Below, one piece after another: positions 1 through 7,337 of a stretch of DNA of 37,434 bases. The notes under the pieces are model-generated. The model ran no database searches and was not told the DNA's origin. It worked only from the letters and a program-made list of their open reading frames with translations. The stretch is from NCBI GenBank assembly GCA_014728115.1, contig WJME01000046.1:1-37434 (forward strand), in the 5' to 3' direction. The position numbers and the translations under genes are program-made. How positions within the stretch are numbered: position 1 is the stretch's first letter; every line of letters begins with the position of its first letter. The DNA is from Candidatus Zhuqueibacterota bacterium. GTDB lineage: Bacteria; Zhuqueibacterota; Zhuqueibacteria; Residuimicrobiales; Oceaniaggregativiventaceae.

Positions 1-1079
1 ACCACAATGTGGTCACCGCTTTCCAGTCCATTGAGAATCTCGACCTGGTTATTCGCCCGGTATCCGGTCTCGACCCACACCTTGGCGACGGTCCAGGATG
101 GATTCTGCGATTCGCTGTTGGCCTGGGCGGTGAACAGAAACTGTCTGTCTTCGGTGCGCTGCAGCACATCCACGGGCACGGTCAGTGCATCGCTCGTGCG
201 ATAGTTGGCAATCGAGAGCACAGCCAGGCTGTTGGGCTGAATCGCCTCGTCCTGGGCCGGCAGCAGGACTTCGATCAAAAACGTGCGGTTTTGCGGATCG
301 ATGACCTGAGAGACCGTGCTGATGGTGCTGTCAAACTTTTTGTTCAATACGGGCAGGCGGACGGTCACCGGTTGGCCGGCTTTTACCTGTCCGATATACT
401 CTTCGGACAAGTGCGCCGCAATCTTTAATTCCGATAATCTCACCACGCGGATGGTCGGGAATCCGGCAGCCACGGCCTCGCCTTGTTTGAGCATGACCTC
501 GTCCACATTGCCGTCGATGGGCGAGGTGATCTTGGTCAGCTTGTATTGTTCGCGCGTGGCGGCGAGCCGTTTTTCCAGGGCTTCCATATTGGTCCTGGCT
601 TGCAGATATTGTACTTCGCTGCCGATCTCTTTTTCCCACAACCGGCTCTGGCGTTCGAACACGGTTTTGGCCAGTTCGAGATTGACCTCGAGCTCGGCCA
701 GAGTGTTTTCGAGGATAGCGCCATCCAGTTCGGCCAACAGCTGGCCTTCTTTGACGCTCTGGCCTTCGGTGACATGGATCTTTTTGACGATTCCGGAATA
801 TTGCGCCGGGATCATGATATTGTTATCCGATTCCACCGTGCCCTGAACGTTGATGATATGTTCAAAGGATTGTGGTGTGATTTTTTCCACGATTACAGGT
901 GTCAGATCTTTGGACAGAGTGTCGCCATTTTCAGCAGCGATTTGCTGTTTCAGTTGTTCGATCTGTGCTTCGATACGGTCCCGTTCGGCCTGGAGCTTTT
1001 CGAGCTTGTCGCTGGGCGATTCGGATCCGCAACCGGCGATAAATGCTGCGACAAGAGATGAAATAATGAGCTTTTTCAT
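1..1079 (-). CDS. RND efflux periplasmic adaptor (HlyD/AcrA family), 3' end outside window
   Basis: Membrane-fusion subunit expected to link an inner-membrane RND pump to the TolC-like channel encoded just upstream. Hand translation gives about 359 codons with no stop before position 1. The N-terminus MKKLIISSLVAAFIAGCGSE is a lipoprotein signal with lipobox I-A-G-C, so the protein is probably lipid-anchored in the periplasm. A coiled-coil stretch follows (LEKLQAERDRIEAQIEQLKQQ), then a biotinyl-lipoyl-like segment (GIVKKIHVTEGQSVKEGQLL), a second helical hairpin and the mirrored half (ITSPIDGNVDEVMLKQGEAV), then a beta-barrel domain. This order is standard for the family. It is the last visible gene of the tetR-tolC-adaptor operon; the pump gene is expected beyond the left edge. 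Substrate unknown. Confidence 0.9.
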   Translation of the reverse strand, partial: MKKLIISSLVAAFIAGCGSESPSDKLEKLQAERDRIEAQIEQLKQQIAAENGDTLSKDLTPVIVEKITPQSFEHIINVQGTVESDNNIMIPAQYSGIVKKIHVTEGQSVKEGQLLAELDGAILENTLAELEVNLELAKTVFERQSRLWEKEIGSEVQYLQARTNMEALEKRLAATREQYKLTKITSPIDGNVDEVMLKQGEAVAAGFPTIRVVRLSELKIAAHLSEEYIGQVKAGQPVTVRLPVLNKKFDSTISTVSQVIDPQNRTFLIEVLLPAQDEAIQPNSLAVLSIANYRTSDALTVPVDVLQRTEDRQFLFTAQANSESQNPSWTVAKVWVETGYRANNQVEILNGLESGDHIV

Positions 1080-1106
1080 GACTGTTCCTGATGTTTAGAT
1101 ACGTTC

Positions 1107-1154
1107 GAACGTGTGAACGTGTGAACGTGTGAACGTTTGAACGTTCACACGTTC
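1107..1154. repeat. 8-bp tandem repeat ending in a palindrome (GAACGTGT units)
   Basis: Four consecutive 8-bp units (GAACGTGT three times, then GAACGTTT) occupy 1107-1138. The last part folds into a perfect inverted repeat: GAACGTGTGAACG at 1123-1135 and its reverse complement at 1142-1154 with a 6-nt spacer. It lies in the 101-bp gap between the tolC and adaptor genes of one operon, so it could form a hairpin in the mRNA between the two cistrons. A related ACGTT/AACGTG hairpin occurs at 9219-9258. Confidence 0.75.
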
Positions 1155-1180
1155 ATACGTTTTCACAATCACACGTCTTT

Positions 1181-2533
1181 TTATATTTTTTCAAATAGCT
1201 TGTCCAGACTCGTCCTTGCTTGCAAGAGATCGGACACGGACTGGAGGTATTGACCTTCGCTGGACAGGTACTGGTTATGGGCCTGGGTGAGTTCCAGGCT
1301 GGAGACCAGGCCTTCGCGATACTTTTCCAGGGTGATTTCATACACCTCATGGGCCAGGTCGCGGTTGGTCATGCTGTTTTCGAACCGGTCGCGGGCAGAC
1401 TCGAACGCGGCTTTGGCCTGTTTGTATTGCAGCTGCAGTCCCTGTTCCACGCTCTCTTTTTGCAGCCGCGCCTGTTTGAGCTCGACCCGGGCTTTTTGCA
1501 CGCGTTGAAACTTGGCCGAGCCGCTGAAAATGGGCCAGCTGAACTGCACGCCCACCACGGTGGTGGGGTACCAGGTCTCCTCCGGGTCAAAGATATTGAA
1601 CTTGTCCCGTTGCGCATCCTGTTGCCAGCGTGCGAACCCCACGATGGTGGGCAGAAAGGTGGTCTTTTCCTTGCGCAGATTGAGCTCGCGCAACCGCTCC
1701 TGGGTCAGCATGGCTTGCATGTTGATGTTTGTATACGGATCGAATTTGATCTGGGAGCGATTGGCATCCTCGGGATCGGTGAGAAACGTCTCGAGGTCAT
1801 CGGCCAGCGCAATAGGGGCGTCGAGATCGAGACCCATTTGTAGTTTCAAGAGCTGCAGGGTGACGTCGATCTGTTGTTCCAGGGCGCGCAGGTTGTTTTG
1901 GATGTCGTTCACCGTAATCTGGATCTGTTTGACATCGGTCTTTTCGGTAAACCCTTCCTTGTTCATTTCCGTGATTTCGTACCGGGTCTTTTTCAGGTTT
2001 TTCAGGGTCTGTTCCAGGATGCGCTGGTTTTCCTGGGCGATGAGCACCAGCTGATAGGTAGTGGTGACCGTGGCTTTGACGTCCAGTTTTTTGCGTGTCA
2101 GGTTTTCCTGGGACAATTGTAAAAAGATTTTCGAGGCCTGTACGCCTACGAAATAGCTGCCGCTAAAGAGCAGCTGATTGGCGGACACGCCATAGCTTGC
2201 GTTGTGGGGTTTGCCGAATTTTACCGGAATCGTGGTGCCGGGCGGCTGGCCAAAGATTTCACCGGGAATCAGCTGGGTGGGGATATCCAGCAGGTTCTGA
2301 TACTGGGCCGTGACCTCGACCTGGGGAAATCCCTGAGCGGTCACCTCCCACATCTGTTTATTGGCCGCCTTGATGGCCAGCAGGGCATCGCGGATATCGC
2401 GATTGTTTTGCATGGCATATTTTTTGGCCTCGGCCAGGGTATACGCGGGCGTGGTTTGGGCTGCTGACAGGGTGAACAGGGTCAGCAGCAGCACGCCGGT
2501 GAAGGTGCAGATGTTGATGATGCGTGGTTTCAT
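1181..2533 (-). CDS. TolC-family outer-membrane efflux channel
   Basis: Outer-membrane channel of a tripartite efflux system. The 450-residue length is normal for the family. A Sec signal peptide is evident at the N-terminus (about residues 1-25, ending L-S-A-A-Q). The mature protein starts with the family's typical TLAEAKKYAMQNNRDI helix and shows two long coiled-coil repeats (about 170-240 and 360-440), each following a beta-strand segment, as expected for the duplicated TolC fold. The start codon overlaps the stop of the tetR gene by 4 bp (ATGA), so the two are translationally coupled, and the adaptor gene follows 101 bp downstream. Confidence 0.9.
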   Translation of the reverse strand: MKPRIINICTFTGVLLLTLFTLSAAQTTPAYTLAEAKKYAMQNNRDIRDALLAIKAANKQMWEVTAQGFPQVEVTAQYQNLLDIPTQLIPGEIFGQPPGTTIPVKFGKPHNASYGVSANQLLFSGSYFVGVQASKIFLQLSQENLTRKKLDVKATVTTTYQLVLIAQENQRILEQTLKNLKKTRYEITEMNKEGFTEKTDVKQIQITVNDIQNNLRALEQQIDVTLQLLKLQMGLDLDAPIALADDLETFLTDPEDANRSQIKFDPYTNINMQAMLTQERLRELNLRKEKTTFLPTIVGFARWQQDAQRDKFNIFDPEETWYPTTVVGVQFSWPIFSGSAKFQRVQKARVELKQARLQKESVEQGLQLQYKQAKAAFESARDRFENSMTNRDLAHEVYEITLEKYREGLVSSLELTQAHNQYLSSEGQYLQSVSDLLQARTSLDKLFEKI

Positions 2534-3147
2534 TTGGAATCCTGTTTATGATTGCTTAAACCGTTGATAAAGATATCCAGAATAAAGAGCGAGTCTTTTT
2601 CCAGCTTTTGATAATCCAGTTTGTTTTCTCTGTTTTCCGCAGCCTGGCGATAGGTCTCGAGGTGCTGGCTTTCCAGGGCCAGATGCAGGACCCGTGCGGC
2701 ATGGTCGGCATCGATAGTGCGAAACTCGTTATTATCGATGCCCTCGCGAATAAAGTGGGCGAGAAAATCCCGGTTGCCTTTGCAGTTGCGTTTGTGAATA
2801 TCCTGTAGCAGGGAATGGTTATCGACCATGGCCTGGGCATTGAGCTCGAGCCATTCGGCGCGGTCGCGGAAATACTCGTAATAGAGTTTGATCGTGGTCA
2901 TCAATTTTTCAGCGGCCGTGGATTGAGTTTTCGTGCGTTCGAACGCCACGTCGTGAAATCGTTGCGCTTCGCGCTCCATGGCATCGGTAAAGATCGCTTC
3001 CTTGTTTTTATAATAGTAATAGAGCGACGCTTTTTTGAGTCCCATGACCCGGGCGATATCGTCCATGGTGGATTTGAGCATACCGTACCGAGCCAGGCAA
3101 TGCATGGCCGCATCCAGGATCTCTTGTTTTTTATCGGGTTTTTCCAT
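2530..3147 (-). CDS. TetR/AcrR-family transcriptional regulator
   Basis: A 205-residue one-component repressor that probably controls the efflux operon it heads. The N-terminal helix-turn-helix domain is clear (ILDAAMHCLARYGMLKST, then DIARVMGLKKASLYYYYKNK, about residues 8-55); the C-terminal ligand domain is variable, as usual. The frame is open 16 codons further upstream, but the ATG at 3147 is chosen because GGAG lies 6 nt before it and the HTH begins at a normal distance. The stop overlaps the tolC start. A 15-bp palindrome close upstream (3167-3181) fits an autoregulatory operator. The inducer cannot be read from sequence. Confidence 0.88.
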   Translation of the reverse strand: MEKPDKKQEILDAAMHCLARYGMLKSTMDDIARVMGLKKASLYYYYKNKEAIFTDAMEREAQRFHDVAFERTKTQSTAAEKLMTTIKLYYEYFRDRAEWLELNAQAMVDNHSLLQDIHKRNCKGNRDFLAHFIREGIDNNEFRTIDADHAARVLHLALESQHLETYRQAAENRENKLDYQKLEKDSLFILDIFINGLSNHKQDSK

Positions 3148-3166
3148 TATTCTCCAACTTTTCGAC

Positions 3167-3213
3167 CAATTTAATAAATTGTTCAAATATAGCAACTTTT
3201 ACGTGATATGCAA
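3167..3213 (-). promoter_or_regulatory. Putative promoter and operator of the tetR-tolC efflux operon
   Basis: On the minus strand a -35-like TTGCAT (3208-3213) and a -10-like TATATT (3186-3191) are separated by 16 bp. Just downstream sits the palindrome CAATTTAATAAATTG (3167-3181; 7-bp arms around one base), covering the expected transcription start. This is the usual place for a TetR operator. The match is by eye only. Confidence 0.5.
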
Positions 3214-3502
3214 CATTAAAGTTTTAAAGGGTATTCCGTTTTTGGAATTTTTTTCTCGATCTGGAAAAAAAGCCCGAACGCAGAGCTAACAAACCAGGGT
3301 CGCAGAGAGGGAGGGAGCGAGCGAGAGAGCGAGAGAGGGGGGAGAGGATGAATGTGAAAAAATACAAACGAGCTTATGATAATAATAAAACCGATCATCC
3401 TGGATTATCCACAAAGAACACAAAAAACACCAGACCAAACTCCGAGTAATTGGTATTATTGCTTTTAATTTGTTTCATGGTCTTGGTAACCTTAAAATTT
3501 TC
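3214..3502. other. Intergenic low-complexity region between divergent genes
   Basis: No gene is supported here. The stretch holds short word-like repeats: CGCAGAG near 3278 and again near 3300, a purine-only GA/GGGAG run at about 3303-3352, and an ACAAAGAACACAAAAAACAC stretch at 3411-3430. A single TTATCCACA (DnaA-box consensus) sits at 3405-3413, but isolated. Similar GCAGAG/ACAAAGAACACA strings are, from memory, common as intergenic repeats in uncultured bacterial genomes. Confidence 0.5.
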
Positions 3503-3541
3503 TTGACATTTATGTAATAATGTTGTAAAATTAATACAACA
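3503..3541 (+). promoter_or_regulatory. Sigma-70-type promoter with overlapping operator palindrome for the XRE gene
   Basis: TTGACA (3503-3508) and TAAAAT (3526-3531) are separated by exactly 17 bp, a near-consensus promoter. A perfect 7-bp inverted repeat, TGTTGTA (3521-3527) and TACAACA (3535-3541), overlaps the -10 element. This arrangement fits autorepression by the XRE protein encoded 16 bp downstream. The Shine-Dalgarno GGAGG follows at 3546-3550. Confidence 0.7.
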
Positions 3542-3556
3542 CTTTGGAGGTGTGAT

Positions 3557-3931
3557 ATGAAAGAATATAAATTATTCGGAGACTATTTTAAAACTCTTCG
3601 AATGAAAACCGGGTTAACTTTACGACAATTTGCGCTGGGGAATAATTTTGATCCGGGAAATATCAGCAAGATCGAGCGAGGAATTTTGTCTCCGCCTCAA
3701 TCCCGGGAAAAACTCGAAACCTATGCAGCAGCGCTGAATCTGAAGGAGGGGTCGGATGACTGGTATACCTTTTTTGATTATGCTGCTGCGTGTTCGGGGA
3801 AAATTCCCAAAGACGTTATGGATGATGCCGAGTTGGTAAAAAAATTGCCCCTGGTTTTCAGGACATTACGAGGGGAAAAATTGACAGATGAACAACTGAA
3901 TACCTTGGCAAAACTCATACGGAGAGCCTGA
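3557..3931 (+). CDS. XRE-family helix-turn-helix regulator
   Basis: A 124-residue DNA-binding protein. The Cro/CI-type HTH is at about residues 8-60 (LFGDYFKTLRMKTGLTLRQF, then NISKIERGILSPPQ). Start supported by GGAGG 6 nt upstream. The stop overlaps the next ATG (ATGA), which opens a short product resembling the beginning of an ImmA/IrrE metalloprotease. XRE plus ImmA/IrrE is a common pair in toxin-antitoxin-like and prophage regulatory loci, so this was probably the DNA-binding half of such a pair. Promoter and putative operator are directly upstream. Confidence 0.85.
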   Translation: MKEYKLFGDYFKTLRMKTGLTLRQFALGNNFDPGNISKIERGILSPPQSREKLETYAAALNLKEGSDDWYTFFDYAAACSGKIPKDVMDDAELVKKLPLVFRTLRGEKLTDEQLNTLAKLIRRA

Positions 3932-4074
3932 TGATCCCCCTGACTGTACCTTATCTCACCAATGAAAAAATCAGTGGTGCATTTATTTTAAGAAAATATT
4001 ATTTAAACAAAGTTGAAAGCCTCAATCTGGACGGTCTATTCCTGCCAACGCATCAATATTCTCATTTAAAATAA
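3931..4074 (+). pseudogene. Truncated ImmA/IrrE-like gene start
   Basis: The frame starts at an ATG overlapping the XRE stop and runs only 47 codons (MIPLTVPYLTNEKISGAFIL...). The opening, with a P-Y-L-T/S-N-E-K-I pattern followed by an L-R-K-Y-Y helix, resembles the N-terminus of ImmA/IrrE-family proteins usually encoded right after an XRE gene. The HExxH zinc-binding region and everything beyond are missing. A 114-bp transposon-like element lies 45 bp downstream, so the gene was probably lost through rearrangement. The family call rests on position and a short N-terminal pattern, so it is tentative. Confidence 0.45.
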
Positions 4075-4119
4075 ACCACCGGGTTTAGAACTATTCTTCG
4101 GTATAATTTCTATTCTTAT

Positions 4120-4233
4120 TGCATATTCCGGTGAAAGTTGCCACCGATTCCGGCCCAAGTCTGCCACCTATTTTCTTTTAGCTCTTTGACAATTTTTAAT
4201 TATAGGCGTGGCAGTTTTCAGCCGGAATATGCA
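4120..4233. mobile_element. IS21-like non-autonomous element (MITE) with 5-bp target duplication
   Basis: A 114-bp element begins TGCATATTCCGG and ends CCGGAATATGCA. The terminal inverted repeats extend about 25 bp with one indel and a few mismatches (left 4120-4145, right 4205-4233). The left end carries a second direct copy of the subterminal motif (ATTCCGG-N7-8-TGCCACC at 4125-4145 and 4147-4168). Identical CTTAT sequences flank it at 4115-4119 and 4234-4238. TG...CA ends, repeated subterminal transposase sites and 4-8 bp duplications are features of IS21-family elements. No istA/istB is inside, so it could move only in trans. Confidence 0.75.
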
Positions 4234-4548
4234 CTTATCACTAATCTGCCTAACAAATTACTGAACACCTTAATCTTGTCGAACGGCAAATCTACCTAAA
4301 GGAAGACCTCGTGAACCAGGTGATCATACTTTAGATGTCTAATTGTACACCAAAATATCTTGAATGAGTTAAATTGATAAAATCAATATTTGGTGAGAAA
4401 ATGCAGAAAAATGACATTGATCACAATACCAAGAAATGGTATAGAGAGTAAAGCGGAAAAGGGCATAAAAAAATCCGCTGCTTTAGAAATAGCATAGCGG
4501 TGAAAACCGTTATGAATCCAAGCCAACAAAGACTATTGTTTAGCTATT
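4234..4548. other. Intergenic region with two consecutive stem-loops
   Basis: No gene is supported. Two hairpins lie in a row. At about 4449-4481, AAAGCGGA pairs with TCCGCTGCTTT with one bulge across an A-rich loop. At 4493-4514, CATAGCGGT and ACCGTTATG form a 9-bp stem (one G-T pair) around a GAAA tetraloop. They sit beyond the 3' end of the minus-strand toxin gene and may act as a transcript end, but no clean U-tract follows on either strand. Confidence 0.4.
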
Positions 4549-4604
4549 TCAAATCATTTCGAGATAATCCAGATCGATGTCCAATGAATTCAAAATACAA
4601 TTCT

Positions 4605-4940
4605 TTAAGGCGTTCCATAAGGATGGCTCCAATACGAATCTCTGATAAATTGCATCTCGAAATTTACCAGATAGTATTTGTTCAGTCGTATAGTCATATA
4701 TTTTGCCAAAACGACCCACGTATTTTCTATAAAACTAGTTTGATCAGAATCGATATAAAAATAATTATCTTTAGAATGACAACCGAGTATTGCTTTCTTT
4801 CTGTGTGGCTGAGTAGTAGTCAGACAGATTAAATAAGGTTCATCATCTTTTGGTTTATTTAAAACAATAGCGAGTTTATCTCTAGTACTCTCATCTTCAA
4901 ATTTAAAATCCTTGAACACCAAAACCGTGCCTGGTCTCAT
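4605..4940 (-). CDS. Putative MazF/PemK-like toxin of a Panacea system, probably frameshifted at its C-terminus
   Basis: A 111-residue protein opening PGTVLVFKDF, followed by DKLAIVLN and YLICLTTTQ. This strand pattern resembles the SH3-like barrel of MazF/PemK-type toxins but is not close enough to be certain. Its start overlaps the upstream Panacea antitoxin stop by 4 bp (ATGA), as in a typical antitoxin-toxin operon. The C-terminus looks broken. After F-E-M-Q (about residue 96) another frame reads NLSEIRIGAILMERLK, and a third continues NCILNSLDIDLDYLEMI to a TGA at 4549, a more convincing ending than QFIRDSYWSHPYGTP. The toxin may therefore be inactive. Confidence 0.6.
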   Translation of the reverse strand: MRPGTVLVFKDFKFEDESTRDKLAIVLNKPKDDEPYLICLTTTQPHRKKAILGCHSKDNYFYIDSDQTSFIENTWVVLAKYMTIRLNKYYLVNFEMQFIRDSYWSHPYGTP

Positions 4941-5533
4941 AACTCCCCAAGTATGTCGTAGAGTTTGTTTTCGATTTCCTGTCGGTCTTTGATATCCTCT
5001 TCGGTGTGTGATCCTTGCTCATCGTCGAGTGCAAGTAAATAATCGATCCATTCACTTTCACCTTTTTCCTGCTTGGTACGATCCCAAGGCGAGTTTTTAA
5101 AATGAGTCGAACGAATCATATCTTTGGACTTTAGGTCTCTAAATAAATCTGAAATACCTTCTAATAGCATTAATTCTCGTTTGCTAAAAATATTTTTGTT
5201 AAATTTTTTCTTTGGCTGAATTTTAAAATAATACTTATCAGTATCTTTAATTTCTTTTCTTTCAACGAAAAAGGCCTTTTCAAAATCTTCCGGATTATTT
5301 TCTGGATCAATTTCGTGATATACTTTTGGTGGCACAGGCCCTTTTTCCCAGGCCTTATACTTGAGGCCAGTTACTGATTTACCAGTTTGCGCAAAGTGCC
5401 AAAAATCAAGAAAATATAAAAGTTTCATTAATTTTAATTTATGACAATATTTTGTGTTTCGTACAAAATATATAATGGCGTTAATTAGCTTTTCACGCCG
5501 TTTAGCCCTGGTCAAGGCTGTGATGATTTCCAT
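4937..5533 (-). CDS. Panacea-domain (DUF4065, SocA-like) antitoxin
   Basis: A 198-residue protein with the Panacea core at about residues 10-115: LINAIIYFVRN, then LKLMKLLYFLDFWHFAQTGK, then KYKAWEKGPVPPKVY. The K-L-L-Y-F-x-D / Y-x-A-W-x-x-G-P-V pattern is diagnostic. Panacea is known as a promiscuous antitoxin domain that neutralises unrelated toxins, so the overlapping downstream gene is the expected toxin. The ATG at 5533 is preferred over an in-frame GTG at 5545 because GGGGAG lies 5 nt before it. The C-terminal half is lysine- and acid-rich and probably contacts the toxin. Confidence 0.8.
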   Translation of the reverse strand: MEIITALTRAKRREKLINAIIYFVRNTKYCHKLKLMKLLYFLDFWHFAQTGKSVTGLKYKAWEKGPVPPKVYHEIDPENNPEDFEKAFFVERKEIKDTDKYYFKIQPKKKFNKNIFSKRELMLLEGISDLFRDLKSKDMIRSTHFKNSPWDRTKQEKGESEWIDYLLALDDEQGSHTEEDIKDRQEIENKLYDILGEL

Positions 5534-5611
5534 TGTGCTCCCCACCCTTTGATTATTGCTCTACTGGTATAACATAATAAAAATGAGAAATGTTTCAAAG
5601 CAAATAATGTT

Positions 5612-6208
5612 TTAATTTGCATCGGCCCAAATCATGGCGACCTTATGATCAGGGTCTTTGCCTTGATTTAATTTCAATAAGCGGATATCCTTTGTGTAGT
5701 ACTTTTGCCCTCCAAGGTCTTCATATTTAATTAAAAAATGCACATATGGGGATTTTTCCAAGATTTCTCTGTCTATAAACCCGTTTCTGTAAAATATCTC
5801 ATGTTCATTGTTTGGGTATAAATATGAAGTTGTTAAGGAGGAGTCGTTTTCCATTTTTATGAATATTTTTTTATCAATATCAGAGTGCAAAATCATCGAG
5901 ATAAAATTTAATTTTGCTGGTTGTGATCCAAAATTTTTAATTTTGTAAACGGGTTGCACCAAGGTATCTTTTTTTGAAAAAACATATGAAAATCGCGGCT
6001 CGCTAAAAGAGACAAAAGGGCGAATTGTGTTTGAATAATATTTTTCCTGTTGATTTAAATTTCTATGACCTATATAATTTTGCCAGAGTCCAGAAACTGC
6101 AATAATGAAAGTAGCTACAAGAGTATATGTTTGTATGTTCAACAGATATTGATCCTTGGTTTTAGTTTCATTTTTTCGTTTTTTGTTAGCCGACATTTTG
6201 GAGTCCAT
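5612..6208 (-). CDS. Hypothetical one-helix membrane protein
   Basis: No recognised family. The 198-residue product starts with a basic, disordered segment (about residues 1-22), then one hydrophobic helix (TYTLVATFIIAVSGLWQNYI, about 28-47), then a soluble domain of about 150 residues rich in beta-strand-like pattern (IRPFVSFSEPRFSYVF, VYKIKNFGSQPAKLNF). The K-I-K-N-F-G-S-Q-P-A-K motif resembles domains seen in membrane-anchored proteins with an extracytoplasmic Ig-like fold. Nearest neighbours are a Panacea toxin-antitoxin pair 78 bp downstream and an FRG protein upstream, so a defence or stress role is possible but unproven. No strong ribosome binding site. Confidence 0.6.
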   Translation of the reverse strand: MDSKMSANKKRKNETKTKDQYLLNIQTYTLVATFIIAVSGLWQNYIGHRNLNQQEKYYSNTIRPFVSFSEPRFSYVFSKKDTLVQPVYKIKNFGSQPAKLNFISMILHSDIDKKIFIKMENDSSLTTSYLYPNNEHEIFYRNGFIDREILEKSPYVHFLIKYEDLGGQKYYTKDIRLLKLNQGKDPDHKVAMIWADAN

Positions 6209-6528
6209 TTCTAAAAATTACAACTCACCTCAGCCCGATCCCCTTAACCCAGAGTTCAACCGCTTAAAGAATCTAATTTAGTCTCAATTTTTGCATTGTG
6301 AATATTTAAAGAATGTATTTTTTGATGTAAATTTGCTATCTTGATGGTGAATTCTTGATAATTTTCTATATTTTGATTGTCATGTTTACTTTGACAACAT
6401 AATTTATCATTCATTATGAAAAAAAACTACAAGCTAAAATGAAAAAAGTTAGTATTATCCTCATATCTTCCCCTAATAATACTGCTTTTAAGGATATCTT
6501 GCCACTTGATCTAAGATTACCGAATTTG
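6209..6528. other. AT-rich intergenic region, no supported gene
   Basis: A very AT-rich gap. It contains a short inverted repeat TTGTCA/TGACAA at about 6378-6397. A 38-codon plus-strand frame opens at 6439 (M-K-K-V-S-I-I-L-I-S-S) and overlaps the end of the FRG gene, without a ribosome binding site. Neither is strong enough to call. Confidence 0.4.
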
Positions 6529-7272
6529 TTAAATTTTGTGATCAGCAATTTTTGATTTTATCCATTTCGTTACACCTTCCAGACCTCGATAAATAGTCCT
6601 CTCGTTAACACCAAGACGATTTAATTCGGATCTTATTTTCGCTTTTTGTTTTGTAGGAATTATACACAAAGACATTTCTTTGATATCTTCTTTGTAATTA
6701 TCAAAGATTAAGACAGGTATTTTATGATGATCCTTCAAAGGAAACGATATGAAACACGCTTCTTGTGATTCTATTCTCTCATTTAATATTTCTGGATAAA
6801 AAGCCATTAATGATAAATTAGTTTTATTTTCCATTTCTTTGAAAATTCCATTCCAATAGTGATAAGTCACAATACCATGAACCACACCATCAAACCTATC
6901 ATGCTCAATATCATCGATCACAAAATATAATGCTTTTAGTGGATTACTTGTCCAGTCGAGTAACCTAGTAGGAAGGCCAAAGTGTTGTGCATGAACAAGT
7001 TTTTCTACAGAACTCATTTTTCTGCAATCGATATAAGGTAAAGAGTATTTGACAAATTCTTGTATTAATGTGTGTTCTAATGCCAATAATGAATATTGAT
7101 ATCTCGGATCTCTAATCTTTTCCATATATCTGGCGATAGAAGGCAGTAAAGGCCAATTAATATTTGTCTGTCCTCTATACATTTGATGATGAGAAACCGT
7201 CCCTATAAAATCGAGAAACTCGGTTACAGATGAGATTTCATTACGGTTGTTTATCATTTTTTCCTGATTCAT
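6529..7272 (-). CDS. FRG-domain protein
   Basis: A 247-residue protein carrying the FRG domain (named for its F/Y-R-G motif). The core motif M-Y-R-G-Q-T-N with W-P-L-L-P-S-I-A-R follows at about residues 31-49, and QHFGLPTRLLDWTSNPLKAL at about 97-116. FRG proteins often occur in accessory and defence loci; the biochemical activity is not established to my knowledge. Two starts are possible: ATG 7272 with a distant GGGGG, or ATG 7257 (MINNRNE) with AGGA 5 nt upstream, the latter having the better ribosome binding site. It lies in the AT-rich island with the Panacea pair and a membrane protein. Confidence 0.8.
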   Translation of the reverse strand: MNQEKMINNRNEISSVTEFLDFIGTVSHHQMYRGQTNINWPLLPSIARYMEKIRDPRYQYSLLALEHTLIQEFVKYSLPYIDCRKMSSVEKLVHAQHFGLPTRLLDWTSNPLKALYFVIDDIEHDRFDGVVHGIVTYHYWNGIFKEMENKTNLSLMAFYPEILNERIESQEACFISFPLKDHHKIPVLIFDNYKEDIKEMSLCIIPTKQKAKIRSELNRLGVNERTIYRGLEGVTKWIKSKIADHKI

Positions 7273-7337
7273 TTAAATGCCCCCAGCCTCTTAATCGCAA
7301 ACCCAGAAACCTTTATCCCAGGAATATTGACCGGCTT

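Noticed and set aside
483..1061. 192-codon plus-strand frame at the left edge
   Set aside because: It is the antisense shadow of the efflux adaptor gene, whose lipobox and coiled-coil domains read clearly on the minus strand.
1107..1138. CRISPR-like array
   Set aside because: The units are 8 bp, directly adjacent and without spacers; no cas genes are in the window.
3405..3413. TTATCCACA, an exact DnaA-box consensus, as a sign of a replication origin
   Set aside because: Only one box is present, with no dnaA/dnaN neighbour or AT-rich unwinding repeats; it sits inside an intergenic repeat-like string.
6439..6555. 38-codon plus-strand peptide M-K-K-V-S-I-I-L-I
   Set aside because: No ribosome binding site, overlaps the 3' end of the FRG gene, and such short frames are expected by chance in AT-rich DNA.
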